From assembly GCA_050018455.1 (NCBI GenBank), contig JBEKAA010000006.1, positions 54,119 through 118,118 of the forward strand: a stretch of 64,000 bases of DNA. Reading direction: 5' to 3'. Of this stretch, positions 33,363 to 41,221 are shown in pieces. How positions within the stretch are numbered: position 1 is the first letter of the stretch; each line of letters begins with the position of its first letter. This DNA comes from RBG-13-68-16 sp050018455. Lineage in GTDB: Bacteria; Acidobacteriota; Thermoanaerobaculia; Thermoanaerobaculales; Thermoanaerobaculaceae. The translations under genes were made by a program, and so were the position numbers. The notes beneath the pieces were generated by a model that did no database searches, was not told the origin of the DNA, and saw only the letters and a program-made list of their open reading frames with translations.

Positions 33363-35780
33363 TCAAGGAGAGGAAACTGCTGCGAACTTCGTGGCGAGGT
33401 CGTGGAGCACCACGAAGCGCGAGGCCGCAAGCTCCTCCTCGCCGTAGCGAGCGAGCTCGGTGCAGTCCGCGCGAGGGCGCGGAGCACCGGACGGCCAGGC
33501 GAAGCACGCGCCTCCATCAGGGATCGCAGGCCCCTCGGCGACAAAGAGGCGGTCGTCCGTCACCACCGAGCCGTCGTTGAGAACGGCCGGCGTTCGGGAA
33601 CGGCCGTCGAGAACGTGGCCGACAAAGCAGCCCGGCGGCGCAACCCCGAGCAGCGAGAGCAGCGTCGGCGCGATGTCCACGTGGCCGCCCAGCGCGCCGG
33701 TCTCGCCGGCCTGCCTGCCGCCAGGCAGGAGCACGAAGAACGGAATCCTCCGCAGCCGCACGGCAGTGGACGGGTCGGGGCGCGACTGGCCGGCGAGGGA
33801 TAGCAAGGCATCGTCGATCGAGAGCCCGGACTCGTGGTCGCCGTACAGCGCCACGACGGTGTTCGAGAGCACGCCCGTCCGCTCGAGCTGCGCCACGAAA
33901 GCGGCGAGCGACGCGTCGAAATAGTGCATCGCGTGCATGTAGTTGCCGAGCGGCGTGCCCTTCAGCGCGCCCACGTCGAGCACCTTGTGCCGGTCCGGGA
34001 AGAGGTCGAAGGGATGGTGCAGGCCGAGGGTGATGAGGAAGGCGAAGTACGGCGACCGCTGCTGCTGGAGCAGCTTCACCATGCGCTCGAAGAAGACCCC
34101 GTCCGCGAGTCCCCATCCGATCGTTTCGCCCGGACCGAGCTCATCCCGGAAGAACATGCGCTCGAACCCGTAGCGCGGGTGCAGGACCCCGCGGTTCCAG
34201 AACCCCTTCTCGAAGGGGTGAGCCGAGAACGTCGCGTACCCTTGTTGCCGGAGCGTCGACGCGAGGGTCACGAAGCGGTTGTCCGACCGTCTGAACGCCA
34301 CGGCGCCGCGGTCGAGGGGGTGCTGCGAGTTGAGGACGGAGAACTCCCCGTCCGAGCTGCGGCCCTGGCCGGTCTCGTCGAACACGAACGGGAAGTAGAG
34401 CGCCCGGCTCTTGAGGCCGTTGAGGAACGGCGTGACCTCGGCGCCCCCGGCGCGTGCCCCGATCACCCACTGCTGGAGCGATTCCACCTGAATCAGGACG
34501 AGGTTCGCGCCCTTCGCGATGCCGAACTCCGGGCCGCGAGCGGCCGATGCCGACGCGCGGGCGGCGAGGACCGCCCGCACCCTGGCCTCCTCGCCGGGAG
34601 CGGGCGCGTTCCCGCTGGACCACTCCCGGTACGTCCGGAGGATGTCGAACGCGTGCACGTTGACGAAGCCCCAGCGCCCCAGCAACGCGCCCTTGGAGAA
34701 GAGCTGGTCCGCGGTGGCGGGGTCCCGCATCCCCGCGCGCAAGGCCCCGATTGCCGGCATTCCCGCCGCGGCGCAGGCCAGCACCACGACGCCCCATGCG
34801 GCCCGGCGCGCTCGCGCGGGTGCCGCCTCCCCGGTCCTTCGCCGCGGCCACAGCGCTCCGAACGCCATGGCCCCTGCCGCGCCCAGCGCAATCCAGGCGT
34901 CGTTCGGCCGCATCAGCGCGCGCACGCTCCCGCCGATCTGCCCGACCTGGCCGACCTCCCTCAGGGCCACAAGCGGCATCACGTTCTCGAAGAAGCGCAG
35001 GTAGAGCGCGTCCGCGACCGCCACGAGGCTGGTCACGGCGACCGTGCCGGCCGCAGCCCAACTCCGCCACCGTCCCGGCATGAGGGCAACGGGTAATGCG
35101 ACGAGGGCGGCCGCTGAGGCCGCCAGCACACCGCCCCCGCGCCACAGCTGGTGGCGCGCCACTTCGGAGAACGTGACGGTAGCGAGGGTGACGCCGAGCC
35201 ATGTCCAGACGACCGGCGCCGCCTCCACCAGCGTCCAGGTCCACGAGCCCGGAGAAGGCCGGCGGCGGCGCAGCCCCAGCGCCAGAGCGATCCCACCGAC
35301 GGCAAAGCCGATCTCCAGCAACGCGCATCGCCACGCGACCAGGACGCTGACCCTCAGGGGCGCGCCGCCCTCGGGCGGGCCGTACCACGCGACCTGCTCG
35401 CGCACCATCTCCCACTCGAGGACCCACCGCCCCGAACTGTCGGGAGCGTGCACGCGAGCGGTGACCGCGACGGTCGCCCCGGGCCGCACGGCCTCGGGAA
35501 GGCGTGCCCTCATTCCGTCCAACTCGACGACCGTGCCGTCCGGCCGCCGCCAGTGGTACGAGAGATGGTCGCCCGCCCCATCGGACCACGTCTCGCTGCC
35601 GAGGTTCGTGAGCCGCAGGGTGATGTCGCGGTTGCGGTCGGCCCAGAACAGCCGGGGAGTGGCGCCCGCGTCCGCCTTCCACGCGAGGGGCGGCGGCGCG
35701 GCCCGGGCCGCCTCCGCGACGACGGTGAAGGTCAGCGCGAGAAGGAGCCCGGCGCGCGGAGAGAAACCGTTCGCCCTCAC
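33363..35780 (-). CDS. LtaS-like membrane sulfatase with N-terminal Ig-like domain
   Basis: An 805-aa membrane protein of the alkaline-phosphatase superfamily. The GTG at 35780 overlaps the stop of the DUF2231 gene (GTGA) and begins a signal-like segment. Next comes a beta-sandwich resembling NBR1/Ig-like domains (about 30-145; LTNLGSETWSDG), about five membrane helices (about 150-350), and an LtaS-type catalytic domain (about 410-780) with GRSSDGEF around the nucleophile position, FLITLGLHHPF, and the metal ligands in YGDHE. The nucleophile would be Ser where LtaS has Thr. It may transfer phosphoglycerol or phosphoethanolamine to a glycan, or hydrolyse a sulfate or phosphate ester; the substrate is unknown. 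Confidence 0.75.
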   Translation of the reverse strand: MRANGFSPRAGLLLALTFTVVAEAARAAPPPLAWKADAGATPRLFWADRNRDITLRLTNLGSETWSDGAGDHLSYHWRRPDGTVVELDGMRARLPEAVRPGATVAVTARVHAPDSSGRWVLEWEMVREQVAWYGPPEGGAPLRVSVLVAWRCALLEIGFAVGGIALALGLRRRRPSPGSWTWTLVEAAPVVWTWLGVTLATVTFSEVARHQLWRGGGVLAASAAALVALPVALMPGRWRSWAAAGTVAVTSLVAVADALYLRFFENVMPLVALREVGQVGQIGGSVRALMRPNDAWIALGAAGAMAFGALWPRRRTGEAAPARARRAAWGVVVLACAAAGMPAIGALRAGMRDPATADQLFSKGALLGRWGFVNVHAFDILRTYREWSSGNAPAPGEEARVRAVLAARASASAARGPEFGIAKGANLVLIQVESLQQWVIGARAGGAEVTPFLNGLKSRALYFPFVFDETGQGRSSDGEFSVLNSQHPLDRGAVAFRRSDNRFVTLASTLRQQGYATFSAHPFEKGFWNRGVLHPRYGFERMFFRDELGPGETIGWGLADGVFFERMVKLLQQQRSPYFAFLITLGLHHPFDLFPDRHKVLDVGALKGTPLGNYMHAMHYFDASLAAFVAQLERTGVLSNTVVALYGDHESGLSIDDALLSLAGQSRPDPSTAVRLRRIPFFVLLPGGRQAGETGALGGHVDIAPTLLSLLGVAPPGCFVGHVLDGRSRTPAVLNDGSVVTDDRLFVAEGPAIPDGGACFAWPSGAPRPRADCTELARYGEEELAASRFVVLHDLATKFAAVSSP

Positions 35781-36316
35781 CCGCGCCTTCCCGGGCGGCC
35801 GAGGTGAGCGCCGCCCCACGGCGCCGTCTCGAGGTTTGGCGCGGTGCTGACGCGGGCCGGCACCAAGCCGCGCTGAACGGGGGCCGTCCCCAGTCCGTGC
35901 TCGAACACCATCTTGCCGCCGAGATACCCGTTGTAGGAGACCGCAGCCGCAACGAGCACTGCGCCAGCCAGGTAGACCCACGGAACGACGCCAGTGAACC
36001 AAGCTCGTTGGGCGAGCACGAGTCGAACCGCGGCGAGCGCCAGCAGGAGCCACATCGCGATCTCGCCGACCTCTTCGTGCCGTGCGAGGATGGCCGCCGC
36101 CGCGGGAGGCACTGCGGCATTGTCGTGCGCCGCGTTCCCCGAGACGACCGCCGCGACGCTCCCGAGCGCGGCCAGCGACATCACGACCGCGGCAGCGCCC
36201 TCAAGCGAACGCGCACGGCGATGACGGGCCGCGAGCTCCAGCAGGACCGCCACCAGGCTGAGGGCGATCGGGAAGTGCACGATCGCCGGGTGTAGAGGAT
36301 CGGGTAGCCAGGTCAT
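35777..36316 (-). CDS. DUF2231 integral membrane protein
   Basis: A 179-aa membrane protein with four or five hydrophobic segments, beginning MTWLPDPLHPAIVHFPIAL, the family hallmark (HP..VHFP). The two conserved His could bind metal or haem; function unknown. The ATG at 36316 has GGGGGTG upstream. It overlaps the sulfatase start by four bases and is the first gene of a minus-strand run to coaE. Confidence 0.8.
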   Translation of the reverse strand: MTWLPDPLHPAIVHFPIALSLVAVLLELAARHRRARSLEGAAAVVMSLAALGSVAAVVSGNAAHDNAAVPPAAAAILARHEEVGEIAMWLLLALAAVRLVLAQRAWFTGVVPWVYLAGAVLVAAAVSYNGYLGGKMVFEHGLGTAPVQRGLVPARVSTAPNLETAPWGGAHLGRPGRRG

Positions 36317-36376
36317 CGCACCCCCGGAACCGGGACAGCATTCAGTGTACCCTCGACGTGCGCTACCATGCCAGCG

Positions 36377-36883
36377 ATGGACCTCTTCATACTCTTGGTG
36401 GTAGGCGGGTGTGCCGTCCTCGGCATGATCTGGGGGGTCGTGCGTCTCGCGACCCTGGTTGCGGCGGTCGCCGCCGGGGTCCTTGCCGGCCGCTGGGCCG
36501 GACCGGCTGCGGCGCAACTCCTGCCGGCCGGCTCCGCCCATAACGGCACCGGCCGCATGCTCGCAATCGCGGTGGTCGCGCTGGCGGCCGCGATCCTGGT
36601 CTGGCTGGCGGGGAAGGGGCTCCGGCGCGCGCTCAAGGCGCTCCACCTCGGGTGGGCGGACCGGCTGGCAGGCTTCGCGATCGGTGCAGCGGCGGCCGTG
36701 CTCGTCCTCGCCCTGCTCCTCGGGCTTGCCGCCATGGGGGGGCACGTCCCCTCGTCGCCAAGTGCGGCGCGGCTGGCCCAGGCAGGCCAGGCGTTCCTCG
36801 CGATTCAGAGCTTCTCGGCGAGCAAGGCGAGCCCGAGCAGTACGCCGAGGACCCCTACGAGCAGCGGCCAGCACCCCCACTGA
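36377..36883 (+). CDS. cvpA: CvpA-family membrane protein
   Basis: A 168-aa protein with four hydrophobic segments in the first 125 residues (MDLFILLVVGGCAVLG, then GVVRLATLVAAVAAGVLAG), matching the colicin V production family; in several bacteria CvpA supports envelope homeostasis. The ATG at 36377 has TACCAT seven bases upstream; an ATG at 36368 would add three residues. The C-terminal 30 residues are Ser/Pro/Thr-rich and low in complexity, and their DNA overlaps a candidate small gene on the other strand. Confidence 0.7.
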   Translation: MDLFILLVVGGCAVLGMIWGVVRLATLVAAVAAGVLAGRWAGPAAAQLLPAGSAHNGTGRMLAIAVVALAAAILVWLAGKGLRRALKALHLGWADRLAGFAIGAAAAVLVLALLLGLAAMGGHVPSSPSAARLAQAGQAFLAIQSFSASKASPSSTPRTPTSSGQHPH

Positions 36884-36957
36884 GGCTTCAGCCGGCGGTC
36901 CAGCTCGGTATCCAGCATGTGACGCAGCGCGTCGACCTGAACCTTCCGCTCGTCCAT
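36805..36957 (-). CDS. Candidate 50-aa single-pass membrane protein
   Basis: A small open frame starting ATG at 36957: a charged amphipathic N-terminal half (MDERKVQVDALRHMLDTELD) is followed by WPLLVGVLGVLLGLALLAE, a good membrane helix. About nine tenths of third codon positions are G or C. It overlaps the 3' end of cvpA on the opposite strand. There is only a weak, distant AAGG upstream, so its expression is uncertain. No family recognised. Confidence 0.35.
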   Translation of the reverse strand: MDERKVQVDALRHMLDTELDRRLKPQWGCWPLLVGVLGVLLGLALLAEKL

Positions 36958-37040
36958 GCGAGCAGCATACCTTGACTGGAACGCCGTCCCGGGTCAGACT
37001 GTCGGCAACCGTCCGAGCACCTCCCGAGCGGAGGTGACCA

Positions 37041-38567
37041 ATGTTCGCAAAGGTGTATTCGGCAGTGCCGCGTGGTGTCGAGGCGCTGCTCGTCCAGGTC
37101 GAGGTCGATGCGCGCCCGGGGCTGCCGGCCCTGGCGGTCGTCGGCCTGCCCGATCCCGCCGTACGCGAGGCCCGCGAGCGCGTCCTGGCCGCGATCCGCC
37201 ACCTGGGCTGCCAGATCGAGACCAAGAGCATCGTCGTCAACCTGTCGCCGGCCGAGGAGCGGAAGGAGGGCGCCCTCCTCGACCTTGCGATTGCCGGGGG
37301 CGTGCTTATGGCTGCGGGACTGGCGCCCGCTGACACGCCGCAGGCCTGGCTTCTCGGGGAGCTCTCCCTCGACGGCGCGCTGCGCCCGGTCCGGGGCGTC
37401 CTTCCCATCGTTGAGGCCGCCACCCGGATCGGGGCCGCCGTGATACTTCCCGCGGATAACCTGCCGGAGGCGGCCGTGGTGCGCGGCGCCCGTCTGTTCC
37501 CGGCCTCGTCGCTCGGAGACGTCGTCCGGCACCTGCGCGGGGAGAGGCGGCTGGCGGAGTGCGCTGGCGGAGACGGGCACCTGCTCCCGCCGGACGACGG
37601 CGACGCCGCCGATCTCGCCGATGTCGCAGGCCAGGAACACGCCAAGCGAGCCATCGAGATTGCGGCCGCCGGCGGCCACCATCTCCTCTTTCTGGGTCCG
37701 CCGGGCGCCGGGAAGACGATGCTCGCGCAGAGGCTTCCGGGGATTCTGCCGCCCCTCGACGAGGCGGAGGCGCTCGCGACCACGAAGGTCTATTCGGTGG
37801 CGCCGGGGGTTCCTCGCCCCCAGGGGCTCATCTCCCGCCGCCCTTTCCGCGCCCCTCATCACACCATCTCGTCCGCCGGACTGGTGGGCGGAGGCGCGAT
37901 CCCCCGGCCCGGCGAGGTCTCGCTTGCCCACAACGGCGTCCTGTTCCTCGACGAGATCACTGAGTTCCGCCGCGACGTGCTGGAGGCGATCCGCCAGCCG
38001 ATCGAGTCGGGCACCGTGGTGATCGCACGCGCGGCGGGCTGTCTGACCTACCCCGCTCGCTTCCAGCTCGCCGCCGCCGCCAACCCTTGTCCGTGCGGCC
38101 ACCTCGGGGACCCTCGCAGAGAGTGCCGCTGCACGCCGGTGGAAGTGCGAAGGTACCGCGCGCGTCTCTCCGGCCCGCTGCTCGACCGCATCGACATCCA
38201 GCTCGAGGTGCCCGCGGTGCCCTACCGCGATCTCTCCCGCGTCGGCGCGGGCGAGCGATCCGAGGCCGTGCGCGCTCGGGTCATGGCTGCCCGGGCCCGC
38301 CAGAAGAAGCGCCTCGCAGGAACCGGCAGACATGCAAACGCAGAGCTCTCCCCCGTCGAGGTGAGACGATGGTGCGCACCGGACTGCGAGGGCGAGCGCC
38401 TGCTGGAGCTCGCGATGAGCAAGCTGGCCCTTTCCGCCCGCGCCGTTCACCGGATCCTCCGTGTGGCGCGGACCATCGCCGATCTGGATGGCGCCGACCG
38501 GCTGGCGGCGCGCCACGTTGCGGAGGCCATCGCGTACCGCACGCTCGATCGCGTGACGTCCGCCTGA
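37041..38567 (+). CDS. comM: YifB/ComM-family Mg-chelatase-like AAA+ ATPase
   Basis: A 508-aa ring helicase-like ATPase. In naturally competent bacteria ComM drives branch migration during integration of donor DNA. An N-terminal Lon-protease-like domain (about 1-170) precedes an AAA+ domain with Walker A GPPGAGKT (219-226), Walker B LFLDEI and the C-terminal Mg-chelatase-like domain with the Cys-rich region NPCPCGHLGDPRRECRC. The ATG at 37041 has GGAGGTGACC immediately upstream. With comF at 62078 and the pilus operon at 44619, uptake of DNA by this organism is plausible but not shown. Confidence 0.92.
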   Translation: MFAKVYSAVPRGVEALLVQVEVDARPGLPALAVVGLPDPAVREARERVLAAIRHLGCQIETKSIVVNLSPAEERKEGALLDLAIAGGVLMAAGLAPADTPQAWLLGELSLDGALRPVRGVLPIVEAATRIGAAVILPADNLPEAAVVRGARLFPASSLGDVVRHLRGERRLAECAGGDGHLLPPDDGDAADLADVAGQEHAKRAIEIAAAGGHHLLFLGPPGAGKTMLAQRLPGILPPLDEAEALATTKVYSVAPGVPRPQGLISRRPFRAPHHTISSAGLVGGGAIPRPGEVSLAHNGVLFLDEITEFRRDVLEAIRQPIESGTVVIARAAGCLTYPARFQLAAAANPCPCGHLGDPRRECRCTPVEVRRYRARLSGPLLDRIDIQLEVPAVPYRDLSRVGAGERSEAVRARVMAARARQKKRLAGTGRHANAELSPVEVRRWCAPDCEGERLLELAMSKLALSARAVHRILRVARTIADLDGADRLAARHVAEAIAYRTLDRVTSA

Positions 38568-38669
38568 GCGGAGGGATCGGGGCTCTCTGCCTGGGGGAAC
38601 CAGGACGCTTTCCGCGATGCCCCGCATCGCCCGGAGCTGCCTCCGCGTGAAGATGGAGTCGTCTGAACG

Positions 38670-38675
38670 TAGAAT
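38670..38675 (+). promoter_or_regulatory. -10 box for the leaderless 776-aa gene
   Basis: TAGAAT, six bases, then the ATG at 38682, the same hexamer and spacing as before the cyclase gene at 28726. Confidence 0.55.
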
Positions 38676-38681
38676 AGGACG

Positions 38682-41012
38682 ATGTCGGAAATTCCGGGCG
38701 GCACGATCGAGCAGACGCTGCAGCAGGAAGCGCCTCGGCTTGTGTTCCTGACCGCGGGCGAGCGTGCCGGCGGGTGGCGCGCGGTTTTCGGGGAAGCTGC
38801 GGCGCGCGTCCCGAACCCGTACTGGCTCTATTCGGATGCGGACCAGAATCCGCTCGTGCTCGGATTTCCGATGCGCAGCTCGGCACAGTGGGAAGCGTTC
38901 TGCCGCGACCTCGGCCGCCTGATAGACGCGGAGATTGCATACCGCCGGGCGCTTGCCCAGAAACAGGAAGTGAGCAAGGCGTCGCTGGTGGAGCTGCGCC
39001 GGCTCATGGTCGGCAAGCTCAGCGAAGTCCTCGAAAACGCCTACCAGCATGACTACGGCCAGCGGCTCCCCGAGGTGTTCCTCCTCGTCCTGACCCGCGA
39101 GACAACCGTGCGGCTGCAGTCTGCCACCCGGGCGCTGGCGGAGTCCGCGCCACAGTTGCGGTCGCAAGCTCTCGACGAGATCCGGTATGCGACCGCGCAG
39201 CGGGTCGCCGACGTGACGCACCGGGCCCGCACGCAGGCGCTCGATCGCCTCCGCAAGACCGAGGCGCTGCAGCCGACACCGGCCTCGCGGGCGTTCTACG
39301 ATCTCCTGCGGGATGACGTTCTGCCGTTTGCAGAAGTCCGCCTCGGACCGGACATGCGGGAGCTCACGTCTTACATTCAGGGGCACCTCAAGCTCGACGC
39401 GAATCGTTTCAGGACGATATTCCGGACGACCACCGAGCAGCTCCAGAAGCTCCGCGTTCAGGACCCTTCTTTCGACAACGTCCTGAAGGTCGTGGATCCC
39501 GAAGCACCAAACCTGCCTGAGGGGCAACTGCTCCTCTCCAGGGCGGTCCTGGACCTCTTGGAGGTCTGGAGCCACCCCAGCACGCCCCGCCTCTCCGGCG
39601 ACCTCTGCCGCCTTCTCGCAGATCTCGCCCAGCGCTGCAAGCGTTTCGAGGTCATCGGTGCGCTCCGCGACAGGATCGTCGCGATCTCCGAGCGCGGTTT
39701 CACGACCGTAGCTCAGGTACAGGGCCGGGTAGTGCAGATCTCGGGCTCGACGCGCCCGTTCGACTTCACGTCTCCCGGAGTGCTGTCTTCGGTGGTCCGG
39801 CGCTACGGCCTCCTCTACGACCTGGTGGAGTTCACCCAGCTCATCGAGGAGCTGCGGCGAAGGGGACGGAGCTCGGAGGAGCAGGCAATGCGCCAGATGG
39901 TGCGCTTTCTGGCGAGGGTGGACGAGATCCGGGAGCGCCACCGTCTCAAGTTCGAGAAGTTCCTGGGCGACGGGTCGTTTTACTCGGCGCGCAGCGCGCG
40001 AGCAGTGTTCCTCGCGGCCGGGGAGCTGCGCCTCCTCTACGAGAGCATGCGAAGGGAAGGCTTCGCCTTCGACCGCGGGCTCCGCATCGCCGCGAACGTC
40101 GGCACCTATCACTTGCTGCCCATGGTCGCTACAGCGGTAAACCGGCCCACTTTTGAGTTTTTCGGACACGGGCTCGTTGAGCTCGCCCGTCTGACGACCG
40201 GGAAGACCACGCACGAGGTGGAGGACATCACCGACTTCCTCATCGCGTCTGGCTACGACCTGAACCGGGTGATCGAGTTCCTCGAACCGGTGCGACACGC
40301 CACGCGCTTCGCCGACATCCTGAAAGACCGCCCGTACGCCGCCTTCATCGCGGAGAACGGCGAGCTCGTCAACCTGGGCGGCGTGGTGACCGAGGGCTTC
40401 CTGCGGGACCTCGAGGCCGAGTGGGGCGAGCTGCCGATGGCCGAGGGTGAGGCGTTCGGGACGCGCTGGCTCCTCCTCGCGACGGCGCCGGCCAGCCAGC
40501 CCGCACCCTGGGTTGGTCTGCACTTCATGGGTACGGCGCGACTGAAAGGACTCGAGCCGACACCGCTCGCGGAGATGGTCGTCTTCGAGCAGCCGCCTCC
40601 CGAGATCGTGCTGCTGCCGCAGGGGTTTCCGCTGCAGCAGACGCTCTTGCGCCTGTCGGGAACCGACCGGGGCGCGGCGCAAAACGAGGCGCCGACGCCC
40701 ATTGAGATCGACCCGAGGCTCTGCGTCGTGAGCGTGCTGGAAGACGAGTCCGTTCGGACCTGGTACGTCGGCCGGTACGAGGAGGAGGTCGCCGCGCTCC
40801 TCAACGCCTTCAGGATCAAGCTCTCTCCCGTCGGCCTGAACGACGGCGAGCCGTTCGAGTCGTGGCTCTTCCAGCGGCGCTCGGACCTCGCGAAGCTGTA
40901 CCAGGGCTTGCGAAGGAGCTCCTCCGGCGCAACGGTCCCCCTGGAAGACCTCCGCCGGCGGGACGGCTACTTCACATGCCTGCTCGCCACCCCGCACCGG
41001 TCCCCCCGCTGA
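38682..41012 (+). CDS. Uncharacterised 776-aa protein with a degenerate cyclase-like domain
   Basis: No family is recognised over the full length. Residues 1-365 look mainly helical and charged, with no membrane segment or signal peptide. Residues about 370-500 follow the pattern of a class III nucleotide cyclase: YDLVEFT (Asp380), KFLGDGSF (Lys426, Asp430) in the same spacing as KFIGD in the true cyclase at 28726, LRIAANVGTYH, and FFGHGLVELARLTTG in place of the Asn-Arg transition-state motif. The Asn is replaced and spacing is altered, so catalysis is doubtful. Residues about 510-776 are a mixed region of unknown type. The gene is probably leaderless and is followed by a hairpin element and the PIN-PhoH gene. 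Confidence 0.6.
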   Translation: MSEIPGGTIEQTLQQEAPRLVFLTAGERAGGWRAVFGEAAARVPNPYWLYSDADQNPLVLGFPMRSSAQWEAFCRDLGRLIDAEIAYRRALAQKQEVSKASLVELRRLMVGKLSEVLENAYQHDYGQRLPEVFLLVLTRETTVRLQSATRALAESAPQLRSQALDEIRYATAQRVADVTHRARTQALDRLRKTEALQPTPASRAFYDLLRDDVLPFAEVRLGPDMRELTSYIQGHLKLDANRFRTIFRTTTEQLQKLRVQDPSFDNVLKVVDPEAPNLPEGQLLLSRAVLDLLEVWSHPSTPRLSGDLCRLLADLAQRCKRFEVIGALRDRIVAISERGFTTVAQVQGRVVQISGSTRPFDFTSPGVLSSVVRRYGLLYDLVEFTQLIEELRRRGRSSEEQAMRQMVRFLARVDEIRERHRLKFEKFLGDGSFYSARSARAVFLAAGELRLLYESMRREGFAFDRGLRIAANVGTYHLLPMVATAVNRPTFEFFGHGLVELARLTTGKTTHEVEDITDFLIASGYDLNRVIEFLEPVRHATRFADILKDRPYAAFIAENGELVNLGGVVTEGFLRDLEAEWGELPMAEGEAFGTRWLLLATAPASQPAPWVGLHFMGTARLKGLEPTPLAEMVVFEQPPPEIVLLPQGFPLQQTLLRLSGTDRGAAQNEAPTPIEIDPRLCVVSVLEDESVRTWYVGRYEEEVAALLNAFRIKLSPVGLNDGEPFESWLFQRRSDLAKLYQGLRRSSSGATVPLEDLRRRDGYFTCLLATPHRSPR

Positions 41013-41044
41013 CGGCACCCGCCCGCAGGTTAGGTCGCTTGGCA

Positions 41045-41181
41045 CGTTCGACTGCAGCAGAGGTGCAGAGGAGCATGGGAGCAGAGGAGCGAGAAGCAAC
41101 TCAAGCCGAAGCGGTTGCTCTCTCCTCTGCACCTCTGCCCCTCCGCTCCTCGGCTGGTGGGCCGGGCCCGAACTGTCGAAC
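41045..41181. repeat. Modular intergenic hairpin, copy 5 (GAGCAGAGG module)
   Basis: The left arm (41045-41100) has GCAGAGGTGCAGAGGAGC and GAGCAGAGGAGCGAGAAGCAAC. The right arm (41114-41150) has GTTGCTCTCTCCTCTGCACC and TCTGCCCCTCCGCTCC, and single TTCGA units flank both ends (41046, 41177). It lies between two plus-strand genes. Confidence 0.7.
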
Positions 41182-41221
41182 CTGCCGGCCGGGGCGACGT
41201 GTGCTAGTCTTGAATCTCGAA

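Noticed and set aside
36888..41132. 1414-codon minus-strand open frame
   Set aside because: It is the shadow of comM and the 776-aa gene; its translation is low in complexity with no domain, and stop codons are rare because of high GC.
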